6,625 nucleotides of DNA from CAJBIL01 sp049295655 (GCA_049295655.1 JBAQRB010000312.1:1-6625), one strand, 5' to 3'; shown: positions 1 through 6,527, numbered from the stretch's first letter. Numbers and translations are program-made. The notes: generated from the letters alone by a model not told the origin.

Positions 1-2877
1 GGTGCCGCTGCCTTCAAGGCTGCTGACGTCGATCTCGCCGTCCATCAGGTTGGCCAGGCGCTTGCAGATCGCCAGACCGAGGCCGGTGCCGCCGAATTTT
101 CGGCTCATCGAAGCGTCGGTCTGCGAGAAAGGCTTGAAGAGCAGATCAAGATCCTCTGCGCGCATGCCGATCCCGCTATCCTGAACCTCGATGTTCAGGC
201 AGACCCGTTCCGTCGTGCGGGCGTGCAGGCCGATGCGCATCTCGATCTGCCCGGCTGCGGTGAATTTGACCGCGTTGCTCAACAGATTGAGCAGGATCTG
301 TTCAAGCCGCAGCGAGTCGCCGAGCAGCGCATCGGGAATCTCGTCGTCGATGCGTTCGATCAGTTGCAGGCCCTTTTCCTCGGCCTTGAACGAGATGGTC
401 GAGCGGCTGCGGGCGAGCAGTTGGCGCAGGCTGAAGGTGCTGGCCTCGAGCGTCATCCGGCCCGCCGCAATTTTCGAGAGGTCAAGCAGGTCGTCGATGA
501 CGGCCGAGAGCGTTTTCCCGGCGCTGGTGATCTTGTCCAGATACTCGCGTTGCCGCGGGTCGGTGCTCAGGGGGCGGGCCAATCCCGAAAAACCGATCAC
601 GGCGCTGAGCGGGGTGCGCAGCTCGTGGGTGATGTTGGCGAGGAAGGTGTCCTTCGCCTGATCGGCGATTTTTGCCTCGGCCAGCGCTGCGCTCAGTTCG
701 ACGGTTCTTTGTTCGACCATCTCTTCAAGATGCACATGGTGGTCGATCAATTGCTGCTGCACGCGAACGCGCTCGGTGACGTCTTCCTTGACCGCGACGT
801 AATGGGTGATCTCGCCATGGTCGTTGATCAGCGGCGAGATCGAGGTGTCTTCCCAGATCGTTTCGCCGTCCTTGCGGCGGTTGAGCAGCACGTCTTGCCA
901 GACCTTGCCGGCACTGATCGATTGCCAGAGATCCTGATAGACCGACGGGAGCGTGGTGCCCGATTTCAGGATGCTCGGATTGTTGCCGATCGCTTCGTTC
1001 CGGCTGTAGCCGGTCACCCGGGTGAAAGCCGGGTTGACGTACTCGATGATGCCCCGGCAGTTGGTGATGACGATGGAGACCGACGCCTGTTCGATGGCCT
1101 GCAGCAGCTTGCGGGACTCCTGTTCGGCCTGGCGACGCTCGGAAATGTCGGCATAAATCCAGATGCTGCCTTCATTGGGATGCGCCGGGTCGATCGCGCA
1201 GCCGTTCAGCGCGCCCGGGAACAGGTGACCATCCTTGCGCCTGAGCATCACCTCCTCGGTGTAGTTGGTTGTGGTGAGCAATGCCGAGTAGGCGCGTTCG
1301 CCGAGTGCCTCGAAGGTTTCCTGCGAGTCGTAAAAACGTTGCGACGACTCGCCGATCAATTCGCCGGGGCCATAGCCAAGAATTTCCTCGAAACGGCGAT
1401 TGCATGAAACGACGCGCCGCCGTTTGAGATAGACAATCCCGACCAGCGCGTTGCGCAGGATGGTCTCGTTTTCGGCCAGCAGACGGCGATTGTTTTCTTC
1501 TTCCCGTCTGCGCGGGCCGATATCGCGCATCGTCGTCGTGAAGAAGCGGCCTGTCGTCGTCTCCCACAGCGCAACGGCGCGTTCGACGAGAACTTCCTGG
1601 CCGTCCTTGCGCTGGGTGATCAGCTCAGCGCTGCTTCCATCCCGCCGCTCGGGGTCGCCGTTCAGCATCCGTCGGAAACCCTTCATCGCCGCCTTCTGGA
1701 AGCGTTGCGGAATGATCAGCGTCAGTTCCTGCCCGCTGACTTCGGCTGCGCTGTAGCCGAACAGATGCTCGGCGGCCGGGTTCCAGTCGACAATCCTGCC
1801 GCCGACATCGGTGGTAATGATCGCATCGCGCGCGGTGTGGGCCACGGCGCGAAAGCGTGCCTCGCTTTCGCGCACGAGCTGCGACAGTTCCGCGCGCTTT
1901 TGCTGGCGCCAAAGCAGGGCCAGCGCAAGGAGAACCGCGGCCAGGGCCGCGGATGCGACCAGCGTGATCCAGAACACCAGGCTCCAGAGCGGTCGCATGG
2001 CTTCGTCGCGGTCGATTTTTGCCACGATATGCCAGTTGGTGCCGCTGACCGGCCGGTAGGCGGCAAGCACCTCGGCACCGAGATAATCCACGCCGCGCAG
2101 GGTTCCCGCCGTGTTTGAAAAAACGGCCACAGCGGCAGGCAGCGACAGATTGTCGAGCGGTCGTTGCAGCTTCAGCGTGCTGTTTGCGGTATGGCGCAAT
2201 TGATTGAGGAAAACAACCGATTCCCCTTCGCGTCTGACCAGCAGCGTCTCGGCGCTGGTCGTTGCCGCCGGCCAGGCCAGGATCAGCGGGAAAATCGATT
2301 GATCCGGGTGAATGTGCAGGATGACGGCGCCCACCGGCAGTTTTTTGCCATTCACTGTCCGCTGCAGCGGAACGACGAGGCTGAGCGCCGGCAAACCATC
2401 TTCTTTTTCGAGGTGGATGTCGCCATTGACGACCTTGTTGTCGGCAAAGGCGACTGGCAGCAAGCTCATCGTTTCTGCAGCCAGATCGTGTGGTTCGCCT
2501 AGGGCGAGCAGCATTTTCCCCTTTACATCGATCAGGTGGGCGGCCGGGTAGTTTCCGCCCTCGCGGACGGCATCGAGCCAGCGGCGAATCCTCTCGAGCC
2601 GTTCCGGGCTGGCGCTGCGTTGTTGCTCGGCGATCAGTTCGATGATCGCCGAATTGGCTGCGATTACCTGGGAATTGCTGATCCGCTCGGTCAGCCAGCG
2701 TTCAACCTGTTCGGCCTTGAGCCTGGCCACGACTTCGAGGTTGGTCTTGGTTTCCCGTTCGATTTGCGGGCCATGCAGTCCGACGATCGACGCGGCGATC
2801 AGCGGCACGATCAGCGACAGCATGATCGTCAGCAGGATCCAGCGTGTTCTGGCGAAACGGATGGCGTTAGCGGTCAC
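1..2877 (-). CDS. Multi-PAS membrane sensor histidine kinase (3' end beyond window)
   Basis: Read on the minus strand, a 959-codon frame stays open from GTG at 2877 to the window edge, so the protein is C-terminally partial. Visible order: TM1 about residues 13-34, a periplasmic region of about 260 residues resembling a Cache-type ligand sensor, TM2 about 299-324, PAS1 about 338-455 (RFRAVAHTARDAIITTD, then WNPAAEHLFGY), PAS2 about 470-580, PAS3 about 588-702 (NPAFTRVTGYS), a coiled-coil linker, then HisKA with the H-box THELRTP. His751 is the expected autophosphorylation site. HATPase_c shows the N-box SNAVKFT (Asn868), G1 DSGIGM (Asp900) and G2 GGTGLGL (929-935). The frame stops at the GSGT box, so one or more receiver or Hpt domains may follow. 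All kinase motifs are intact. By family, it autophosphorylates on His and passes phosphate to a response regulator at the inner membrane; the signal is unknown. GTG at 2877 is preferred because the next in-frame ATG (2823) would cut into TM1. The ribosome-binding site is weak (AAAGAGA). It is divergent from the chemotaxis gene. Confidence 0.93.
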   Translation of the reverse strand, partial: MTANAIRFARTRWILLTIMLSLIVPLIAASIVGLHGPQIERETKTNLEVVARLKAEQVERWLTERISNSQVIAANSAIIELIAEQQRSASPERLERIRRWLDAVREGGNYPAAHLIDVKGKMLLALGEPHDLAAETMSLLPVAFADNKVVNGDIHLEKEDGLPALSLVVPLQRTVNGKKLPVGAVILHIHPDQSIFPLILAWPAATTSAETLLVRREGESVVFLNQLRHTANSTLKLQRPLDNLSLPAAVAVFSNTAGTLRGVDYLGAEVLAAYRPVSGTNWHIVAKIDRDEAMRPLWSLVFWITLVASAALAAVLLALALLWRQQKRAELSQLVRESEARFRAVAHTARDAIITTDVGGRIVDWNPAAEHLFGYSAAEVSGQELTLIIPQRFQKAAMKGFRRMLNGDPERRDGSSAELITQRKDGQEVLVERAVALWETTTGRFFTTTMRDIGPRRREEENNRRLLAENETILRNALVGIVYLKRRRVVSCNRRFEEILGYGPGELIGESSQRFYDSQETFEALGERAYSALLTTTNYTEEVMLRRKDGHLFPGALNGCAIDPAHPNEGSIWIYADISERRQAEQESRKLLQAIEQASVSIVITNCRGIIEYVNPAFTRVTGYSRNEAIGNNPSILKSGTTLPSVYQDLWQSISAGKVWQDVLLNRRKDGETIWEDTSISPLINDHGEITHYVAVKEDVTERVRVQQQLIDHHVHLEEMVEQRTVELSAALAEAKIADQAKDTFLANITHELRTPLSAVIGFSGLARPLSTDPRQREYLDKITSAGKTLSAVIDDLLDLSKIAAGRMTLEASTFSLRQLLARSRSTISFKAEEKGLQLIERIDDEIPDALLGDSLRLEQILLNLLSNAVKFTAAGQIEMRIGLHARTTERVCLNIEVQDSGIGMRAEDLDLLFKPFSQTDASMSRKFGGTGLGLAICKRLANLMDGEIDVSSLEGSGT

Positions 2878-3024
2878 ACGGCGTCTCTTTGGTTGAGCCT
2901 TATTGCGCCTTGTCGGGGAGGATCCGGCAGGAAAAGTGCTGAGGTGAAAGCATAGCCGATCCGGCCGGATTGCGCCTCTGCGCGGCCGGCTCAGGGAGTT
3001 ACCGGGAGCGTGCGACAAACCTCC

Positions 3025-3062
3025 TGATCTGTTCGTCCTTTTATGATGTTGATGTCAGATCA
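3025..3062. repeat. 7-bp inverted repeat, possible operator
   Basis: TGATCTG (3025-3031) and CAGATCA (3056-3062) are perfect inverted copies separated by 24 nt. The arrangement could be a dimeric regulator site between the two divergent genes, or it could be chance; no regulator is identified. Confidence 0.3.
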
Positions 3063-3113
3063 AAGGATCGGGGGCGAAGCACTGCTCGCTATTTTCAAAC
3101 CGAGCCGGGGAGT

Positions 3114-3238
3114 GTTCGTCTGGCACGAACGATCAGTGCATGGTAAGTTCTGTCAATTATCCGGAGAACGACTAAATTAGCCATTCTCCGGATAATTCCT
3201 GCGTAGCTCAACGAGTTGAGTATTCGTCCAGAACGAAT
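3114..3238. repeat. 125-bp symmetric palindromic element
   Basis: The core is a perfect 14-bp inverted repeat, AATTATCCGGAGAA (3155-3168) and TTCTCCGGATAATT (3184-3197), around a 15-nt centre. Flanking it are two small hairpins: GTTCGT-ctggc-ACGAAC at 3114-3130 and ATTCGT-ccaga-ACGAAT at 3222-3238. Their midpoints (3122 and 3230) lie exactly 54 nt on either side of the core midpoint (3176), each with a 24-nt spacer to the core. The two hairpins also match each other when one is reverse-complemented (CTGG conserved in the loop, shifted by one base). The whole thing therefore reads as two diverged inverted copies of a sequence of about 55 bp. It could be a MITE-like or REP-like remnant, a complex operator, or the scar of an inverted duplication. 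No target-site duplication was recognised. Confidence 0.6.
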
Positions 3239-3378
3239 GCTTGGTTAAGGCCATTGAGTGCCTGGGGAGGCTAGCCAGTCGAGCACGCGGATGCGCGCCG
3301 GCTGCGCCGCTCCGCGCGAAGGATTGGAACCTTGCCGCCCCTCGGCGGTCAACTTGCTGGATATTTCGTTTCACACTT

Positions 3379-3383
3379 GGGGG
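3379..3383 (+). promoter_or_regulatory. Ribosome-binding site of the chemotaxis gene
   Basis: A GGGGG run lies 6 nt before the ATG at 3390. It is purine-rich and correctly spaced, although not a perfect Shine-Dalgarno. It supports ATG 3390 as the start over the in-frame ATG at 3258, which would add 44 residues with no family resemblance ahead of the first membrane helix. Confidence 0.5.
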
Positions 3384-3389
3384 CTTGCT

Positions 3390-4979
3390 ATGTTCAAAAA
3401 TATAAAAATCGGCGCCCGACTCGCGTCGGCCTTTGCTGCCGTCATTCTGCTGATGTTCGTTCTGGCCTTCGTCAGCGTCACGCGCCTGGCGCAACTCGAC
3501 GATGCGCTGGCGACGGTCGCCGACCAGCGCTGGCCGCGCGCGCAGATGGCCAACGAGATCATCGACCACACCAGCGGCATCGCGATCCGCCTGCGCAACA
3601 TGATGCTGACCGACAGCCGCGACGACCTGCTGCGCAACAAGGAACAGATTCTGGCGATGCGCAAGCAGATCGGAACGACGCTCGACAAACTGGGCAGCCA
3701 GCTCGATCAGCCGCGCGGCAAGGCGCTTTTCCAGAAAATGGCCGAGGAGCGGCAGCGTTATGTCGCCGGGCAGGAAAAACTGATCGCGCTGGTCGAAGCC
3801 GGCGACGTGCAGGCGTCGCGCGCCTATCTGCAAAACGAACTGCGCCCGATTCTGGGCGCTTTCCAGGCGAGTACCAAGGCGCTGGCCGATTTCCAGGGCG
3901 AGTTGCTGACGCAGGGCGGCAAGGATGCGCATGAAGCCTACGCCGCGGCGCGCACGCTGGTAATCGGCGTCAGTGTCGTCGCCCTCTTGCTCGCCATGCT
4001 GCTGAGCTATCTGATCGCCCGCAGCATTACCCGGCCGCTCAAGGCGGCGCTCGACGTCGCCGACGGGCTGGCCGACGGCGACCTTTCGGTGCGCATCGAG
4101 GTCAAAAGCAAGGATGAAGTCGGGCAATTGATGGCCGCCATGCAGCACATGGTCGGCAAGCTGGCGCAGATCATCGGCGAGGTGCGCACCGCCGCCGATA
4201 ACCTGACCAACGCCTCGGGACAGGTTTCGGCGACCGCCCAGTCGCTCGCGCAGTCGTCGAGCGAACAGGCGGCCAGCGTCGAGGAAACGAGCGCGTCGAT
4301 GGAGCAGATGACCGCATCGATCGCGCAGAACACCGAGAACGCCAAAGTGACCGACGGCATGGCGGCGAAGGCCGCCAACGAGGCGGTCGAAGGCGGCGAC
4401 GCGGTCGGCAAGACGGTCGACGACATGAAGAGCATCGCCGGCAAGATCGGCATCATCGACGACATCGCCTACCAGACCAACCTGCTGGCACTCAACGCGG
4501 CAATCGAGGCGGCGCGTGCCGGCGATCATGGCAAGGGCTTCGCGGTGGTTGCCGCCGAGGTGCGCAAGCTCGCCGAGCGCTCGCAGGTCGCCGCGCAGGA
4601 AATCGGCAACCTCGCCGCCTCGTCGGTCAAGCAGGCCGAGCGCGCCGGCACGCTGCTCACCGAGATGGTGCCGACCATCCGCAAGACCTCCGACCTCGTT
4701 CAGGAAATCGCCTCGGCGTCGTCCGAGCAGTCGTCCGGCGTCGGCCAGATCAGCAGCGCGATAAATCAGCTCAACCAGGCGACGCAGCAAAACGCCGCGT
4801 CGTCCGAAGAGCTGGCCGCGACCGCCGAGGAACTCGGCGCGCAGGCCGAGCAACTGCAGCAGACCATGACTTTTTTCCGCCTTGCCGGTCAGCCGACCCA
4901 AGCGAGCGGGAAAACGCCGCCGGCCGCGCGCACGAGAGGCGGCGCCAAGCCGAGCGCCGCCGGACGCACCCGGCTTTGA
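3390..4979 (+). CDS. Methyl-accepting chemotaxis protein (529 aa)
   Basis: This is a transmembrane chemoreceptor that controls CheA/CheW signalling at the inner membrane. Starting at ATG 3390 (MFKNIKIGARLASAF), TM1 spans about residues 11-32. A periplasmic helical domain of about 155 residues follows, consistent with the four-helix-bundle MCP sensor class. TM2 is about 188-210 and HAMP about 211-263 (TRPLKAALD, with DEVG at 242-245). The cytoplasmic signalling hairpin follows. Its CheA/CheW-binding tip is highly conserved (YQTNLLALNAAIEAARAG, 361-378), followed by GKGFAVVAAEVRKLAERS. The adaptation helices, with paired Gln/Glu methylation-type sites, lie about 285-320 and 440-485. The C-terminus is a Pro/Ala/Arg-rich tail ending in TRL; no NWETF-like CheR-docking pentapeptide is present. 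Length and domain order are typical of a complete receptor. It is divergent from the histidine kinase and convergent with the cassette genes. The ligand cannot be deduced. Confidence 0.95.
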   Translation: MFKNIKIGARLASAFAAVILLMFVLAFVSVTRLAQLDDALATVADQRWPRAQMANEIIDHTSGIAIRLRNMMLTDSRDDLLRNKEQILAMRKQIGTTLDKLGSQLDQPRGKALFQKMAEERQRYVAGQEKLIALVEAGDVQASRAYLQNELRPILGAFQASTKALADFQGELLTQGGKDAHEAYAAARTLVIGVSVVALLLAMLLSYLIARSITRPLKAALDVADGLADGDLSVRIEVKSKDEVGQLMAAMQHMVGKLAQIIGEVRTAADNLTNASGQVSATAQSLAQSSSEQAASVEETSASMEQMTASIAQNTENAKVTDGMAAKAANEAVEGGDAVGKTVDDMKSIAGKIGIIDDIAYQTNLLALNAAIEAARAGDHGKGFAVVAAEVRKLAERSQVAAQEIGNLAASSVKQAERAGTLLTEMVPTIRKTSDLVQEIASASSEQSSGVGQISSAINQLNQATQQNAASSEELAATAEELGAQAEQLQQTMTFFRLAGQPTQASGKTPPAARTRGGAKPSAAGRTRL

Positions 4980-4989
4980 TCGTCAGCCA

Positions 4990-5007
4990 GCCGCCGCTCG
5001 CGGCGGC
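4990..5007 (+). terminator. GC-rich hairpin after the chemotaxis gene
   Basis: GCCGCCGC and GCGGCGGC form a perfect 8-bp inverted repeat with a 2-nt gap (effectively 7 bp with a 4-nt loop), 10 nt after the TGA stop. It is followed only by a weakly T-rich stretch (gcttgcttcg). A terminator role is therefore likely from position but not certain from structure. Confidence 0.45.
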
Positions 5008-5041
5008 GCTTGCTTCGTCACCGCTCTCGACCGCTGCCTGA

Positions 5042-5105
5042 AGAGCCGCGTATTCATTGGCTCTCCGGGCAACGCCCGGCTTGAACTCGGCAGACAGCAC
5101 TGCCG
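5042..5105. repeat. Three consecutive small hairpins between convergent genes
   Basis: AGAGCC-11 nt-GGCTCT (5042-5064) abuts CCGGGC-aac-GCCCGG (5065-5079). CGGCAG-6 nt-CTGCCG (5088-5105) follows. All three have perfect stems, and none has a T-run on either strand. They lie in the roughly 200-nt space between the chemotaxis gene and the acetyltransferase cassette. They may serve as bidirectional transcription-end structures, or they may be the remains of a degraded attC at the end of the cassette array. Confidence 0.4.
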
Positions 5106-5180
5106 GATCGGGTGAGCGTCAGGGCGTGTTCGGGTACTGCAGCAGTCGCCTGCTTTGGTGTTCCGCAGGGGTGGGCATCA

Positions 5181-5576
5181 TTAACGCTTCCGCCGAATGA
5201 CATAGGCGTTGTCTGCCAACGCAAAACCAACCTTGGGGTAATAGGCCATCGCACCGGGCGCAGACATCAGGATAAGGGAGACCTCTTCTCCAATAATGGA
5301 CTGGGTGCGTCGGATCAACTCCCGGCCGATGCCGTGCTTTTGGTAGGCGACGTCAACTGCAAGATCGGAGAGGTAACAGCAATAGCTGTAGTCCGTCAGC
5401 GCCCGACTTACGCCGATTAGGCGGACTCCGTCCCACGCTGAAATGACAACGTTTGCGTTCGCAAACATTTGCGCAATGCGCGGAATATCTTTCGTTGGCC
5501 TGCGAATGCCCGATGCCTCGAAGACACGGGCAACGTCGACGGGTTCAAGTGCTTGGTTCTCGCGGTACTCAATCAT
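5181..5576 (-). CDS. GNAT family N-acetyltransferase (131 aa)
   Basis: This small GCN5-related acetyltransferase would transfer an acetyl group from acetyl-CoA to an unknown amine substrate in the cytoplasm. The acetyl-CoA pyrophosphate-binding motif A is visible as LSDLAVDVAYQKHGIGRELI, with the Q-x-x-G-x-G signature at Gln79-Gly82-Gly84. The C-terminal AYYPKVGF (111-118) matches the usual FYxKxGF element of the fold. At 131 residues it is a compact single-domain GNAT and appears complete. ATG 5576 is supported by GGAAG (5586-5590) with a 9-nt gap, and it overlaps the stop of a 15-codon leader ORF (ATGA). GNAT genes are common integron cassette cargo. Roles could include antibiotic or toxin modification, or small-molecule or protein acetylation. 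Nothing here assigns it to a known resistance enzyme class. Confidence 0.9.
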   Translation of the reverse strand: MIEYRENQALEPVDVARVFEASGIRRPTKDIPRIAQMFANANVVISAWDGVRLIGVSRALTDYSYCCYLSDLAVDVAYQKHGIGRELIRRTQSIIGEEVSLILMSAPGAMAYYPKVGFALADNAYVIRRKR

Positions 5577-5620
5577 TCGACACTACTTCCATTGTTTGAA
5601 GCGTGGAACTTACCGAGCAT
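5573..5620 (-). CDS. 15-residue leader ORF coupled to the acetyltransferase
   Basis: ATG at 5620 begins 9 bases inside the cassette (GTTGGGCGTCATG) and encodes MLGKFHASNNGSSVE. Its TGA stop overlaps the acetyltransferase ATG as ATGA. By position it could act in translational coupling, as short ORFs near attI are known to do for class 1 cassettes. It has no clear ribosome-binding site of its own, and the same frame is open upstream through the attC, so it may be a chance ORF. Confidence 0.35.
   Translation of the reverse strand: MLGKFHASNNGSSVE
5586..5590 (-). promoter_or_regulatory. Ribosome-binding site of the acetyltransferase
   Basis: GGAAG on the minus strand lies 9 nt before ATG 5576 and inside the leader ORF, so ribosomes could reach the acetyltransferase either directly or by coupling. 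Confidence 0.45.
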
Positions 5621-5623
5621 GAC

Positions 5624-5692
5624 GCCCAACGTAGAGGTGACCGGCGCTGCGCGGCTTTTACGCGCAGCGTCCCGTGGAATGATGGGTTGGGC
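5624..5692 (-). other. attC recombination site 1 (69 bp)
   Basis: Read on the minus strand, it begins with R'' GCCCAAC (5692-5686) and ends with R' GTTGGGC (5630-5624). These two boxes are perfect inverted copies matching the attC consensus RYYYAAC...GTTRRRY. Between them, GCTGCGCG and CGCGCAGC form a strong 8-bp stem around a TAAAAGC loop, extended by imperfect pairing with unpaired bases, as expected of a folded attC. It starts 7 nt after the stop of the HEPN/zinc-ribbon gene, so it is that cassette's 3' site. Crossover is between G5630 and T5629. Confidence 0.9.
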
Positions 5693-5699
5693 TTCAGTT

Positions 5700-6521
5700 T
5701 TAGTCATCTTTGTCAGCATGATATTGGCCAGAGCAGTAGTAACAACGGTGCTCATATTCGCCGTCATCCAATTTCCAAACTTTTAGCTCACCTTGTGCGG
5801 TTGATACGCCGCAGATATCGCAATTGGCAGGAATGTTGTCACCGTCCTCGTTGTCGCAAACGAGGCAACGATATCCAGTACTCGATTTTTCGTTTTGTAT
5901 TAGTGTTGGGTTTCCGCAATTCTCACAATCTAGTCGTGCAGGAAGTGCATCAGGATCGTGATGGTCTGGTGAATTTGTGGCTTCAAACTCTTCGGCTTCC
6001 TTCAACGCGGTACGAAGTTTGAACTCATATTCGTCGGATAAAACTTGAAACGTCTCCATCGTCGAGTCCGGGATCAGTGATTCCAACTCAATCTCTGTGT
6101 GTTCCTCAAGAAACTCGATCACAGACCGAAAGAGTCGACCAATGGTGGCTCGAACCTCCGGAACCTCCATCTTGAATTTGTGGTGCTCGATCTCGTTTCG
6201 TAAGCGCTTTAGCCACTCTAGGTCTCGCTTAAGCGAAGGGGAAACCGCGTCGGCAGCCTCGTTGTTTATGAAGTTGATTGCGTCCCAAAGCGTGATGGTC
6301 TTGTTTCTATCAACCTTTGGGGAGAACGGATCTTTGTAGATGAGAAGCGGATGCTTGCTCGCAATGTGATGCTTGAAGACAAGCTCAACAAAGTGCGCCA
6401 TGTGCAGCACGGCGAACTTAAATGCCTTTGGCTCTCCTCCATCGCCTTCCTCAAACTTGGCAAGAGCTTCTGCCAGACTGTCGATCGCGTTCTCAAGCAG
6501 GTCGAGTTCGTGTGTGGTCAT
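5700..6521 (-). CDS. HEPN-like helical protein with double zinc ribbon (273 aa)
   Basis: Not a named family to me. The N-terminal 180 or so residues are predicted mostly helical and contain an aromatic/His-rich helix (AVLHMAHFVELVFKHHI, 37-53). They also carry the motif LKRLRNEIEHHKF, in which Arg108-Asn109-x3-His113 matches the R-N-x3-H (Rx4H) pattern of HEPN RNase-type domains. A charged linker (about 165-195) leads to four CxxC pairs: Cys199/202, 219/222, 234/237 and 260/263, consistent with two zinc ribbons that could bind nucleic acid or protein. By analogy with HEPN families it might be an RNase, toxin or defence effector; that is inference. ATG 6521 is chosen; an in-frame TTG at 6533 would add four residues (MYLK), but it consists of the first three bases of the cassette. 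There is no clear Shine-Dalgarno. It is the sole gene of its cassette and ends in TAA at 5700. Confidence 0.82.
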   Translation of the reverse strand: MTTHELDLLENAIDSLAEALAKFEEGDGGEPKAFKFAVLHMAHFVELVFKHHIASKHPLLIYKDPFSPKVDRNKTITLWDAINFINNEAADAVSPSLKRDLEWLKRLRNEIEHHKFKMEVPEVRATIGRLFRSVIEFLEEHTEIELESLIPDSTMETFQVLSDEYEFKLRTALKEAEEFEATNSPDHHDPDALPARLDCENCGNPTLIQNEKSSTGYRCLVCDNEDGDNIPANCDICGVSTAQGELKVWKLDDGEYEHRCYYCSGQYHADKDD

Positions 6522-6527
6522 TTTGAG

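Larger units (their letters stand above)
2878..3389. other. Divergent intergenic region, about 510 bp, no gene seen
   Basis: This stretch separates the start of the kinase gene (minus) from the start of the chemotaxis gene (plus), so it should contain promoters for both. I found no convincing sigma-70 or sigma-54 promoter by eye. It holds a 7-bp inverted repeat (3025-3031/3056-3062), the large palindromic structure at 3114-3238, and a small GC hairpin CCGCC-cctc-GGCGG at 3335-3348 shortly before the chemotaxis start. The open frames here are short or are extensions of the flanking genes with no ribosome-binding site of their own. Confidence 0.6.

Noticed and set aside
223..1407. A 394-codon plus-strand open frame opposite the histidine kinase
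   Set aside because: The minus strand here encodes intact PAS, HisKA and HATPase motifs. The plus-strand product has no recognisable domain and is a composition-driven shadow.
3016..3025. Strong Shine-Dalgarno AGGAGG on the minus strand with a TTG in frame with the kinase
   Set aside because: The gap to the TTG is only one base, too short for initiation, and the 47-residue extension it would add is basic and has no family resemblance. GTG 2877 is kept as the start.
3121..3140. Sigma-54 promoter (TGGCAC...GCA) before the chemotaxis gene
   Set aside because: The GG and GC elements are 4 bases further apart than the strictly required spacing, and TGGCAC is explained by the hairpin in the palindromic element.
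3173..3195. Flagellar sigma-28 promoter (TAAA...CCGGATAA) for the chemotaxis gene
   Set aside because: The -10-like box is a reasonable match to GCCGATAA, but the spacer is 11 nt instead of about 15, and the sequence is part of the perfect inverted repeat. It is not strong enough to call.
3258..3389. A 44-residue N-terminal extension of the chemotaxis protein from ATG 3258
   Set aside because: There is no ribosome-binding site. The added residues resemble translated non-coding DNA, while MFKNIKIGARL at 3390 is a typical chemoreceptor N-terminus directly before TM1.
3177..4901. A 574-codon open frame antisense to the chemotaxis gene
   Set aside because: It lies almost entirely opposite a strongly conserved receptor gene. 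Its translation is Arg/Leu/Gly/His-rich low-complexity sequence, typical of the antisense frame of GC-rich genes. No domain is recognisable apart from the short tail discussed in the palindrome.
5603..6022. A plus-strand open frame across attC 1 and the zinc-ribbon region
   Set aside because: It runs through the recombination site and opposite the CxxC-encoding sequence, and shows no domain.
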